Shown one piece after another: positions 1-5,750 of a stretch of 5,750 nt of DNA. The notes below the pieces were generated by a model. It was not told the origin of the DNA, did not search any database, and saw only the letters and a list, made by a program, of their open reading frames with translations. Positions within the stretch are counted from its first letter, which is position 1, and each line of letters begins with the position of its first letter. The DNA comes from Savagea sp. (GTDB taxonomy: Bacteria > Bacillota > Bacilli > Bacillales_A > Planococcaceae), in NCBI GenBank assembly GCA_030152265.1, contig JASLHQ010000182.1, positions 1 through 5,750 of the forward strand. The letters are read 5' to 3'. The position numbers were made by a program, and so were the translations under genes.

Positions 1-1209
1 GAGCGACATCCCACACGTTCCGAACGCTGACGTAATTTCAAACAATAAAGCGACGACGGGAACATCCGGCTCTGTTAACAACAATGTGATGAGCGCGGTA
101 ATGACCATAAATCCAGCTAAAATGATGACCGCATATGAACGGAACACATCGACTAATTTAATTTGACGCTTAAATACGTGAATGACATCATTCCCTTTTG
201 CGAAATTAATTAAAAATAAAATCGCAATCGCTAATGTCGTCGTACGAATTCCGCCACCTACCGAACTCGGGGAAGCTCCGATAAACATGAGCGTACTAAT
301 GAAAATATCCGATGCTTCTGTAAACTGCGTCACATCAAATGTCGTCAACCCTGCGGAACGTGCCGACACCGAATGGAATAATGACGTGAAAAATTTCTCA
401 TGCCATGCCATGCCTCTGAAAGCATTCGATGATTCCATCGCATATAAGACGACCGTTCCGAAGACGAGTAAAATACCGAATGTTACAGTCGTAATTTTTG
501 TAAATAAAGAGAAGCGGAAACGCACTTTATCGTTACGACGTTTCACAAAACTTTTCACTTCAATTAAAACAGGGAAACCGATCGCACCGAGTACAATTAA
601 AATCATGACGATTGTCTGGACGAAGTAATCTCCGAAGTAAGGCATGAGAGACGCTTCTGTAATATCAAATCCAGCATTCGTCGTCGCCGAAACGGCCATG
701 AACATCCCGTGTAAAAATGATTCACTCCATGTCGCATAAAACTGCTTCAAATAAATCGATAAAATAAGTCCACCTGTCAACTCAATGACGAAAATAATTT
801 TAATAATTTCTTGAATGAGATGGACGACACCTTGTAAAGAATATTGGTTATGGTCCACCATAATGAGCTGACGTTCGCGCAAGCCTATTCTTTTTTTAAT
901 TAATAACCAAAAGAATGTACCGAGTGACATAATACCGATACCGCCAAGTTGCAAGACGAGCATTAACATGACGAGACCAAATGTCGTATATGTACCACCG
1001 ATACTGATCGTCGATAATCCCGTTACACTGACCGCACTCACCGCAGTGAATAAACTATCGATAAACGTGACATGAACTCCTGGTAAATATACTCCAGGCA
1101 AGTTCAGCAAAATATACGATACGGTAATCGCCATAAAGTAATAGAACACGATCAATTGAGCAGGTGTATATTTATTAATTTTTTCAGGCGAAATCCGCAT
1201 CCGTTTCAT
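1..1209 (-). CDS. ktrD: KtrB/KtrD-family potassium uptake channel subunit, C-terminus cut by window edge
   Basis: Membrane subunit of a Ktr K+ uptake system (Na+-coupled in known members), normally gated by a cytoplasmic RCK partner (KtrA/KtrC) that is not in this window. 403 codons are visible, reading off the left edge. Family members have about 445-450 residues, so roughly 45 are missing. The four P-loop filter segments of the TrkH/KtrB fold are all present: SVTGL (filter Gly64), TTNAGF (Gly180), SARSAGL (Gly287) and FGTCGMS (Gly400, at the very edge). The glycine-rich intramembrane gating loop GASPSSVGGG spans residues 311-320. From memory the N-terminus (TPAQLIVFYY, VHVTFIDSLFTA, LIMVDHNQ) resembles B. 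subtilis KtrD more than KtrB; the D assignment is inference, the family is secure. ATG at 1209 is preceded by AAGGAAGAG about 8 bases upstream; Met4 is a less likely alternative start. The gene is separated from the SDR gene upstream by a terminator, so it is probably transcribed alone. Confidence 0.93.
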   Translation of the reverse strand, partial: MKRMRISPEKINKYTPAQLIVFYYFMAITVSYILLNLPGVYLPGVHVTFIDSLFTAVSAVSVTGLSTISIGGTYTTFGLVMLMLVLQLGGIGIMSLGTFFWLLIKKRIGLRERQLIMVDHNQYSLQGVVHLIQEIIKIIFVIELTGGLILSIYLKQFYATWSESFLHGMFMAVSATTNAGFDITEASLMPYFGDYFVQTIVMILIVLGAIGFPVLIEVKSFVKRRNDKVRFRFSLFTKITTVTFGILLVFGTVVLYAMESSNAFRGMAWHEKFFTSLFHSVSARSAGLTTFDVTQFTEASDIFISTLMFIGASPSSVGGGIRTTTLAIAILFLINFAKGNDVIHVFKRQIKLVDVFRSYAVIILAGFMVITALITLLLTEPDVPVVALLFEITSAFGTCGMSL

Positions 1210-1249
1210 GAACGATCTCTTCCTTTCTAAAGGGTTGCTATTCAAGTAT

Positions 1250-1275
1250 TTTAATCAACTTCACTCCAAAAGGAA
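1250..1275 (-). promoter_or_regulatory. Weak candidate promoter for the ktr gene
   Basis: In the 66 bases between the SDR terminator and the ktr start, the minus strand carries TAAAAT, a 5/6 match to the sigma-A -10 box, within a T/A-rich run around 1248-1256. The hexamer 17 bases upstream (TTTCCT) is a poor -35. A separate promoter is expected because a terminator lies immediately upstream, but the box assignment is tentative. No riboswitch-like structure is visible in this short leader. Confidence 0.25.
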
Positions 1276-1310
1276 AGAAAAAAAGAGAAAAGACATTCAG
1301 CCTCTTCTCT
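1274..1310 (-). terminator. Intrinsic terminator of the SDR gene
   Basis: On the minus strand an 11-bp stem (arms 1300-1310 and 1284-1294, two G-U wobbles) closes a 5-base loop (1295-1299) and is followed by six T, a C, then three more T. It starts 8 bases after the SDR stop codon, and so should end that transcript and isolate the potassium transporter gene downstream. Confidence 0.85.
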
Positions 1311-1318
1311 TCCATACT

Positions 1319-2071
1319 TTAAATCGCTGTCACACCACCATCTACAGGAAGTTCTACACCTGTAATAAATGATGCATCATCCGAAGCTAAAAAGAGCATC
1401 GCTTTCGCAATTTCTTCCGGCTTACCGTAACGTTTTAACGGCGTGTTCGCCATGAACCATTGCTTATACTGCTCCGATTCTAAATACGGCTCACTCATCG
1501 GTGTCATAATGTAACCAGGGTGAATCGAATTTACACGAATATTTTCTTTTCCGTAATCGTTCGCTAACGCTTTCGTCAAACCACGTAAGCCTGATTTCGA
1601 TGCTGTGTAAGCTCCTGCACCTGAACCGCCTGTCAGTCCCGCGATCGATGAAATGTTCACAATCGATCCTCCACCTGCTTGACGCATCGCTGGCAATGTT
1701 GCTCGGACACCGAACAAAATACTCTTTAAATTGACATCCATGACGAAATCCCACTGCTCCGCACTCACTTCTTCAAATGAAATACTTTGAGAAACGCCTG
1801 CGTTGTTAACGAGAATGTCTACTTTTCCGTATTTTTCAACCGCTTCTTTTACGATTGCTTGCCACGCTACTTCGTCCGTCACATTATGTTCAAACGCTAA
1901 TCCTCGTCCTCCAGACGCTTCAATTTGTTGAACGACTTCTTCCGCTCCTGCACCGTTCATATCGGTCGCAATGACGATCGCTCCTTCTTTCGCAAACAAC
2001 AATGCTGCTTCCTTTCCCATACCGCTCGCTGCACCTGTAATAATTGCCACTCGATCTTGTACTCTACCCAT
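1319..2071 (-). CDS. Classical short-chain dehydrogenase/reductase (SDR), substrate unknown
   Basis: Cytoplasmic NAD(P)-dependent oxidoreductase of 250 residues, the usual length for a classical SDR. The Rossmann dinucleotide motif TGAASGMG is at residues 12-19. Asp37 at the end of the second beta strand (IATDMN) points to NAD(H) rather than NADP(H), by the family rule. NNAG is at 89-92, and the catalytic tetrad Asn114, Ser142, Tyr155, Lys159 is intact with the normal 13-residue Ser-Tyr spacing. The PG motif after beta strand six is at 185-186 and the C-terminal GVELPVDGG is typical of the FabG-like branch. Such proteins are often labelled glucose 1-dehydrogenase, 3-oxoacyl-ACP reductase or steroid dehydrogenase, but nothing here decides the substrate. 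A true FabG normally sits in a fatty-acid gene cluster, which is absent, so that role is unlikely. ATG at 2071 is fixed by AAGGAGG at 2080-2086, 8 bases upstream. Terminators lie on both sides, indicating a single-gene transcript. Confidence 0.95.
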   Translation of the reverse strand: MGRVQDRVAIITGAASGMGKEAALLFAKEGAIVIATDMNGAGAEEVVQQIEASGGRGLAFEHNVTDEVAWQAIVKEAVEKYGKVDILVNNAGVSQSISFEEVSAEQWDFVMDVNLKSILFGVRATLPAMRQAGGGSIVNISSIAGLTGGSGAGAYTASKSGLRGLTKALANDYGKENIRVNSIHPGYIMTPMSEPYLESEQYKQWFMANTPLKRYGKPEEIAKAMLFLASDDASFITGVELPVDGGVTAI

Positions 2072-2101
2072 ACAAAATCCCTCCTTCTATTCATTACTTT
2101 C

Positions 2102-2130
2102 AGTATATCGTACTTTCTTCTAAAAAACGA
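2102..2130 (-). promoter_or_regulatory. Probable promoter of the SDR gene
   Basis: The minus strand has TATACT (2102-2107), a 5/6 match to the sigma-A -10 box, about 30 bases upstream of the SDR start codon. No good -35 is present at 17-18 bases: the position falls on the T-tract and foot of the upstream terminator (TCGTTT or TTCGTT). A promoter here is expected because the preceding transcript ends at that terminator. It may rely on an activator or be weak. Confidence 0.4.
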
Positions 2131-2165
2131 AAGCGAACGTGCATCAAAAGATACACATTCGCTTT
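2122..2165 (-). terminator. Strong intrinsic terminator of the TerC gene
   Basis: On the minus strand a 16-bp stem (arms 2150-2165 and 2130-2145, with only two G-U wobbles) closes a TTTT tetraloop (2146-2149), followed by CG and six T. It begins 22 bases after the TerC stop codon (TAA, with an in-frame TGA two codons on). It should separate the TerC transcript from the SDR gene. Confidence 0.92.
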
Positions 2166-2187
2166 TTCATTCATCATTTAGTCACTT

Positions 2188-2952
2188 TTAAGCGGCTTTT
2201 TTATTTTGACGAACACTTGAAAGATAACCGTACACGACGAGACCGATTAAGACGATCCAGAACGTCATTTTCCACAATGTCGAGTGTGGGAATGCAGGGT
2301 CGATAATTTGTAAGCTTTCGTGTGCGAGTGTTAAAACGAGCAATTTCACTCCGACCCATCCGACGATTAAATACGCTGCCACTTCCAACTTCGGATATTT
2401 TTCAAGTAAGACGATAAATTTACGTGCCGCAAATCGAATTAAAATTAATCCGATAATCCCACCGATGAAGATGACCGCAAACTGTCCACCGTTAATTCCA
2501 CCGATTTCAAAATTCCCGAGCGCTGGCAACGTCACCGCAAGTGCGACAGCTGCTAACATTGAATCGAGTGCAAACGCAATGTCTGCTAATTCGACTTTTA
2601 AAACCGTCATCCAAAAACCAGATTTTTTACGCGGTTTTTCCAATAAATCTTCTGCCGTTTCGCTCGACTCGTGATATAAGTCGTATAAGCTTTTAGCCGA
2701 CATGAACAGTAAGTAAGCTGCTCCGAGTGCTTGAATCCACCAATATTTGACGAGTGTCGTAATTAAAAAGAGTGCTGCAAATCGGAAGACGAACGCTCCG
2801 AGCAAGCCGTAAAACAATGCTTTTTTCTGTTGAACTTTCGGTAAATGACGCACCATAACCGCCATGACGACAGCGTTATCTGCCGATAATAAACCTTCCA
2901 ATAAAATGAGCACGAGCAATACCCATGCATACTCCAATAATATCGTTTCCAT
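2188..2952 (-). CDS. TerC-family membrane protein, YkoY/MeeY-like, probable manganese exporter
   Basis: Integral membrane protein of 254 residues in the TerC/Alx/YkoY family. It has the family's two-fold pseudo-repeat: the first half carries EGLLSADNAVVM (Glu19, Asp25, Asn26) and the second VELADIAFALDS (Glu121, Asp124, Asp130). These paired acidic intramembrane motifs are the likely metal site. About seven hydrophobic segments are visible, with a charged cytoplasmic-type loop at about 91-112 (many Glu, Lys, Arg) between the halves and a basic tail. B. subtilis YkoY and YceF (MeeY, MeeF) are linked to Mn2+ efflux and metal supply to secreted enzymes. The assignment here rests on family and on the Mn riboswitch in the leader, which is strong context. 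ATG at 2952 is preceded by AGGAGG (2961-2966) with 8-base spacing. The gene stands alone: riboswitch-controlled promoter upstream, strong terminator downstream. A tellurite-resistance role, as the TerC name suggests, is not supported because no ter operon partners are present. Confidence 0.93.
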   Translation of the reverse strand: METILLEYAWVLLVLILLEGLLSADNAVVMAVMVRHLPKVQQKKALFYGLLGAFVFRFAALFLITTLVKYWWIQALGAAYLLFMSAKSLYDLYHESSETAEDLLEKPRKKSGFWMTVLKVELADIAFALDSMLAAVALAVTLPALGNFEIGGINGGQFAVIFIGGIIGLILIRFAARKFIVLLEKYPKLEVAAYLIVGWVGVKLLVLTLAHESLQIIDPAFPHSTLWKMTFWIVLIGLVVYGYLSSVRQNKKAA

Positions 2953-2977
2953 TCAATCTTCCTCCTTTTTTGCAAAC

Positions 2978-3014
2978 AAAAAGAGACCTCGCCTAATAAA
3001 TAGGCAAAGGTCTC
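2978..3014 (-). terminator. Riboswitch expression platform: intrinsic terminator in the TerC leader
   Basis: The minus-strand transcript folds GAGACC...GGUCUC (3009-3014 with 2983-2988) and GCCUA...UAGGC (3001-3005 with 2991-2995), joined by a small UUU/GA internal loop. The loop is 5 bases (2996-3000) and five U follow (2978-2982). The 5' arm contains the 3' strand of aptamer helix P1 (3005-3010), so P1 and terminator cannot form together. The ribosome binding site (2961-2966) lies outside the hairpin, so control is by transcription termination rather than by hiding the RBS. Confidence 0.88.
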
Positions 3015-3110
3015 GCTAATTTAGATTTAATCTAAGCTCTCAACACCGATGACTTCCGTCATGTATTGACGACGTTGAGATAGGATTTCTCCTAAAGCTA
3101 CTCCCCTTTG
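3005..3110 (-). ncRNA. yybP-ykoY family (Mn2+) riboswitch aptamer
   Basis: The leader of the TerC gene has the hallmark 5' block GGGGAGUAGC and 3' block GCGAGACCUUUG of the yybP-ykoY RNA. P1 is CAAAGG (3105-3110) with CCUUUG (3005-3010). P2 ends in a 5-bp hairpin with a GAAA tetraloop (3081-3094). P3 is UCUCAAC/GUUGAGA (3074-3080 with 3038-3044). Inside it lie the UCAAUACAU segment, like the conserved L3 metal-site strand, and a 5-bp hairpin with a GGAA tetraloop (3049-3062). P4 is UUAGAU-UAA-AUCUAA (3021-3035). In this family Mn2+ docks L1 against L3 and stabilises P1; here that would block the overlapping terminator and switch the gene ON when manganese is high. The downstream TerC-family gene is one of the classical partners of this RNA. 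No covariance-model score could be run. Confidence 0.92.
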
Positions 3111-3123
3111 ACAACTGTCAAAG
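3106..3123 (-). other. Upstream hairpin competing with riboswitch P1
   Basis: The minus-strand RNA CUUUGAC-AGUU-GUCAAAG is a perfect 7-bp stem with a 4-base loop just 5' of the aptamer. Its 3' arm shares CAAAG with the 5' strand of P1 (3105-3110). It is a visible alternative pairing; a regulatory role as an anti-P1 helix is inference. Confidence 0.6.
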
Positions 3124-3135
3124 TGATATGAAATT

Positions 3136-3179
3136 GTCGGGATCTTGTTTGTACAATTAGTATACCACAATCTCCCGAC
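3136..3179. repeat. 44-bp interrupted dyad across the promoter -10 region
   Basis: Inverted arms GTCGGGA (3136-3142) and TCCCGAC (3173-3179) are exact. After a 2-base mismatch (TC opposite TC) they continue with a second exact pair, TTGT (3145-3148) and ACAA (3167-3170). The 18-base centre contains the -10 box and the 8-bp palindrome TTGTACAA (3149-3156). The position suits an operator, or a hairpin at the 3' end of the RND transcript. No T-tract follows, so it is not a normal intrinsic terminator. Confidence 0.5.
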
Positions 3180-3186
3180 TTGCAAA
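3159..3186 (-). promoter_or_regulatory. Sigma-A promoter with extended -10 for the riboswitch-TerC transcript
   Basis: The minus strand has TATACT (3159-3164) directly preceded by TGG, giving the extended -10 form TGnTATACT. Upstream is a weak -35: TTTGCA with a 16-base spacer (3181-3186), or TTGCAA with 15. Transcription would start near 3151-3153, leaving a leader of about 200 bases that contains the whole riboswitch. The -35 lies directly against the stop codon of the RND gene (3189-3191). Confidence 0.65.
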
Positions 3187-3188
3187 CA

Positions 3189-5750
3189 TTATTTTACGTC
3201 TTCTGGCCAATTTTTCTTACTTCTCGTTTGGCTATCAAACAAGCTGTACATGACCGGTACGATATACAATGTGAGCAATGTTGATGTGAGCAATCCACCG
3301 ATGACGGCGATTCCCATCGGTTGGTTCATTTCCGTACCTTCTCCAATTCCGAGCGCGAGCGGTAATAAACCGAGAATCGTCGTTAAAGCTGTCATTAAAA
3401 TCGGACGAACCCGCACTTCAGCGGAGTGAATGATCGCCTCGTACGAATGCATGCCTTTTTCTTTTTGTTGATTAATGTAATCAACGAGCACAATTCCGTT
3501 GTTGACGACAATCCCGACGAGCACGAGCACCCCGATGACAGCTGTTACGCTGAGCGGTGTATTCGTTACGAATAATCCAATCGCAACCCCGATGACCATG
3601 AGCGGTACTGAGAACATGATGACGAACGGATATTTGAACGATTCGAACTGCGCGGCCATGACGATGTAAACGAGCACGACGGCAAGGACGATCGCTAACA
3701 ACATATCGTTGATCGCACTTTCGAACAACTCACGGTCTCCTCCGTAATTCATATCGATTTCTTCCGGTAATTTTAACTTATCGATCATCTCATTCACTTG
3801 TGTCGTCATTTCACCGAGTGAGCGATCGGATTCGTATTTTACTGTGAACGAGACAGAATGCGCTTGATCGACACGTTGAATCGATACTGGCGCTTCTGCG
3901 ATAGCTACTGTCGCAACATCCTGTAAATTGATATACGTTCCAGCAGGTGTTAACAATTTAATTTGTTTCAATTGATCGATACTGTCACGGAATTTTTCGT
4001 CGTATTGGACGTACATCGCGAGCACTTCTTCATCTTCTCCGACGATTTGAGTCGCGAATGTACCCCGCGTTACTGAGTTGACCGTTTGTGAAATTTGAGC
4101 AGGGGCTAATCCTTGTTCTGCTGCTTTTTCACGGTCTACTGTGACGTGAACTTCTTCAACCGTATCTCCTAACGTATTCGACACTTCGAGTACAGATTTC
4201 ATATCTTGAAGTTCTTCATCGACTTCTTTTACCGCTTTTTCTAAGCGCGATTCATTCGTATCACTTAAAGAAAATGTGACCGTATTCGGCTCAGAACCTG
4301 CTGCTGTTTGTAAGTTGAAATTCACAGTCGCACGGTCTTCTAATAAATCGACAATTTCGGGTTGAACATCATCGACGAATTCGAAAACAGAACGGCTTCG
4401 ATCTTCGAGTGGCACCATTTTAATATAAATTTCAGCGACATTCGTTTGCGCAGTACCTTGCGCCATATTTTGTTGTGTACCGCCAACTAAGCTGACGTAC
4501 ACTTCAACGTCTTTTTCACGCTGTAATTCTTCTTCAATTTCTTTCACAATTTTGTCCGTCGATTCAACAGATGCACCGTTTGGCAATTCGACCGCTACGG
4601 AAACGAACCCTTCATCTGTCGGTGGTAAAAATTCTGTCCCGACACGTGTCAATCCGAATATACTCGCACCGAGCACGATGATTGTCGCAAGTAAAACGAC
4701 TGGACGATTATCGAGCGCCCAACGAATCGTACTTCCGAAACGATTGCTCTTTTTCGTACGGCGTTTGCGCGCCGCTAGCAACTCTAAATCTGGCGTTTTT
4801 AACATTTTGCTCGCCATCATCGGTACGACCGTTAAAGCGACGACGAGTGAGGCAAATAAACTGAACGAAATCGTCAATGCGAATTCGGTGAAAATTTGGC
4901 CGATTAGACCACTAATGAAAATAACAGGGACGAAGACGGCTAATGTCGTCAATGTCGATGCTGTAATCGCACCGCCAATTTCTTTCGCTCCGTCACGTGC
5001 TGCAATATTCGCTTCTTTCCCCATCGCTAAATGTCGTTCGATATTTTCGATGACGACGATCGCATTATCGACGAGCATCCCGATACCGAGTGCGAGCGCA
5101 CCGAGCGTCATAATGTTGAGTGAGAAGTCTGCGAAAAACATGAGCACGAATGTCACGATAACAGAATAAGGAATCGCAACACCGATAATGATTGGACTTT
5201 TAATTCCGTGTAAAAAGACGAATAAGACGATCATCGCGAACAATCCACCGAGTAATAACGACTGTCCGATATTGCCGATCGCTAAATTGACGTAATCTCC
5301 TTGGTCAAATAAAATGTCCGCTTCGACTTTTTTATATTCTTTTTTATCGAGTAAGTCATCGAGCGTCGATTTGAACTCTTTCGATACGCTCGCTGTGTTC
5401 GCTCCTGATTCTTGTAATACGTTGACGAGAACAGCTCGGTCATCGTTCGCACGTGTGAGCGCTCCTGAGTCCGCATCGTGAATGTCGACCGTTGCGACGT
5501 CTTTCACACGAAGCATCTCTCCTGCTTCCGTGCGACCGACAACGACATCTCGAACGTCATCCAATGTCGTCAATGAGCTAATGATACGCGTCGTTAATTG
5601 TTTTCCGTCATCCGTCTTAATCGGCTCTCCTGGCATCGAAACGTTATTCGCTTGGATCGCTTGGACGATATCCGATTGTGCGAGACGATTTTTTTGTAAC
5701 TCTTCTTCGTTCAATACGACTTTAATTTCTTCTGTCACTTTCCCTGAAAC
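3189..5750 (-). CDS. RND-superfamily efflux permease (AcrB/SwrC-like), N-terminus beyond window edge
   Basis: Inner-membrane, proton-driven efflux pump of the resistance-nodulation-division type. 853 codons plus stop are visible. The reading frame is open to the right edge (Val-Ser-Gly-Lys precede the GTG at 5738), so that GTG is internal. Full-length relatives of about 1030-1060 residues imply 180-200 missing, i.e. TM1 and the first porter subdomain. Counting from 5738: TM2 about 158-177, TM3 about 181-202, TM4 about 207-232 with GMLVDNAIVVIENIERH (Asp224-Asn225), TM5-6 to about 310, a basic loop (ARKRRTKK), TM7 about 343-362, a second periplasmic-type porter half, then TM8-12. TM10 has VVNNGIVLVDY (Asn746-Asn747), and the TM11 start has RVRPILMTALTT. 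The C-terminus is a short polar tail ending DVK. Drugs or surfactin-like lipopeptides are substrates of B. subtilis SwrC; the substrate here is unknown. No adaptor gene is visible, though one could lie upstream outside the window. Confidence 0.94.
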   Translation of the reverse strand, partial: VSGKVTEEIKVVLNEEELQKNRLAQSDIVQAIQANNVSMPGEPIKTDDGKQLTTRIISSLTTLDDVRDVVVGRTEAGEMLRVKDVATVDIHDADSGALTRANDDRAVLVNVLQESGANTASVSKEFKSTLDDLLDKKEYKKVEADILFDQGDYVNLAIGNIGQSLLLGGLFAMIVLFVFLHGIKSPIIIGVAIPYSVIVTFVLMFFADFSLNIMTLGALALGIGMLVDNAIVVIENIERHLAMGKEANIAARDGAKEIGGAITASTLTTLAVFVPVIFISGLIGQIFTEFALTISFSLFASLVVALTVVPMMASKMLKTPDLELLAARKRRTKKSNRFGSTIRWALDNRPVVLLATIIVLGASIFGLTRVGTEFLPPTDEGFVSVAVELPNGASVESTDKIVKEIEEELQREKDVEVYVSLVGGTQQNMAQGTAQTNVAEIYIKMVPLEDRSRSVFEFVDDVQPEIVDLLEDRATVNFNLQTAAGSEPNTVTFSLSDTNESRLEKAVKEVDEELQDMKSVLEVSNTLGDTVEEVHVTVDREKAAEQGLAPAQISQTVNSVTRGTFATQIVGEDEEVLAMYVQYDEKFRDSIDQLKQIKLLTPAGTYINLQDVATVAIAEAPVSIQRVDQAHSVSFTVKYESDRSLGEMTTQVNEMIDKLKLPEEIDMNYGGDRELFESAINDMLLAIVLAVVLVYIVMAAQFESFKYPFVIMFSVPLMVIGVAIGLFVTNTPLSVTAVIGVLVLVGIVVNNGIVLVDYINQQKEKGMHSYEAIIHSAEVRVRPILMTALTTILGLLPLALGIGEGTEMNQPMGIAVIGGLLTSTLLTLYIVPVMYSLFDSQTRSKKNWPEDVK

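Noticed and set aside
182..628. 148-codon plus-strand ORF
   Set aside because: Antisense to the ktr gene, whose filter motifs are intact. The translation has no recognisable family or plausible composition, and there is no credible RBS.
1491..1754. 87-codon minus-strand ORF within the SDR gene
   Set aside because: Out-of-frame overlap with the catalytic core of the SDR; no supporting start signals.
3027..3062. Eleven-codon ORF (MTEVIGVESLD) in the riboswitch leader, minus strand
   Set aside because: The nearest AGGAG is about 28 bases upstream, too far for initiation, and the bases are explained by the P3/L3/P4 structure of the aptamer. Probably chance.
3098..3121. TTGACA on the minus strand at 3116-3121 as a -35 for a second promoter
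   Set aside because: The sequence 17 bases downstream (GCTTTA) is a poor -10, and the TTGACA belongs to the 5' hairpin of the leader.
4552..5169. 205-codon plus-strand ORF
   Set aside because: Antisense shadow of the RND pump. Its Ser/Thr/Ala-rich translation mirrors the codons of the opposite strand, and the RND motifs on the minus strand are unambiguous.
5736..5738. GTG as the start codon of the RND gene
   Set aside because: The frame stays open to the window edge, no RBS precedes it, and the protein would lack TM1 and the first porter subdomain. It is an internal valine.
1..5750. Mobile element, CRISPR array, tRNA/rRNA or novel defence system
   Set aside because: No direct-repeat array, transposase, terminal repeats, or tRNA/rRNA-like sequence was seen; all coding space is taken by four housekeeping-type families.

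Overview
The window reads as ordinary chromosomal DNA from a low-to-mid GC Gram-positive bacterium of the Bacillota, most likely Bacillales. The grounds are strong AGGAGG-type ribosome binding sites, short intergenic regions with classic intrinsic terminators, a KtrD-like potassium transporter, a YkoY-like TerC protein behind a yybP-ykoY riboswitch, and an RND pump of the SwrC type. The genus cannot be fixed from the sequence alone; Exiguobacterium or a related Bacillaceae is a guess.

All four genes lie on the minus strand, so transcription runs from high to low coordinates. From right to left: (1) 3189-5750, an RND efflux permease whose N-terminal part (about 180 residues) lies beyond the right edge. 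(2) 2953-3188, a non-coding leader with a promoter, a yybP-ykoY (manganese) riboswitch aptamer and an overlapping intrinsic terminator. (3) 2188-2952, a TerC-family membrane protein like YkoY/MeeY. (4) 2072-2187, a strong terminator plus a probable promoter. (5) 1319-2071, a classical short-chain dehydrogenase/reductase of unknown substrate. (6) 1210-1318, a terminator and the 5' region of the next gene. (7) 1-1209, a KtrB/KtrD potassium-channel subunit whose last 40-50 residues are off the left edge. No gene-free stretch exceeds 300 bases.

The downstream three genes look like separate transcription units: intrinsic terminators follow the TerC gene and the SDR gene. The RND gene has no evident terminator before the riboswitch promoter. 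Three of the four products are membrane proteins that move ions or small molecules (metal, potassium, drug or lipopeptide), but nothing in the sequence ties them into one pathway. The only clear regulatory logic is the riboswitch: manganese should stabilise helix P1, which shares bases with the terminator, so metal turns on the TerC gene.

I found no mobile element, CRISPR array, tRNA, rRNA or unknown multi-gene system. The best candidates for a second look are in the riboswitch leader: an upstream hairpin that competes with P1 for the same bases, and a 44-bp interrupted dyad straddling the promoter -10 region.
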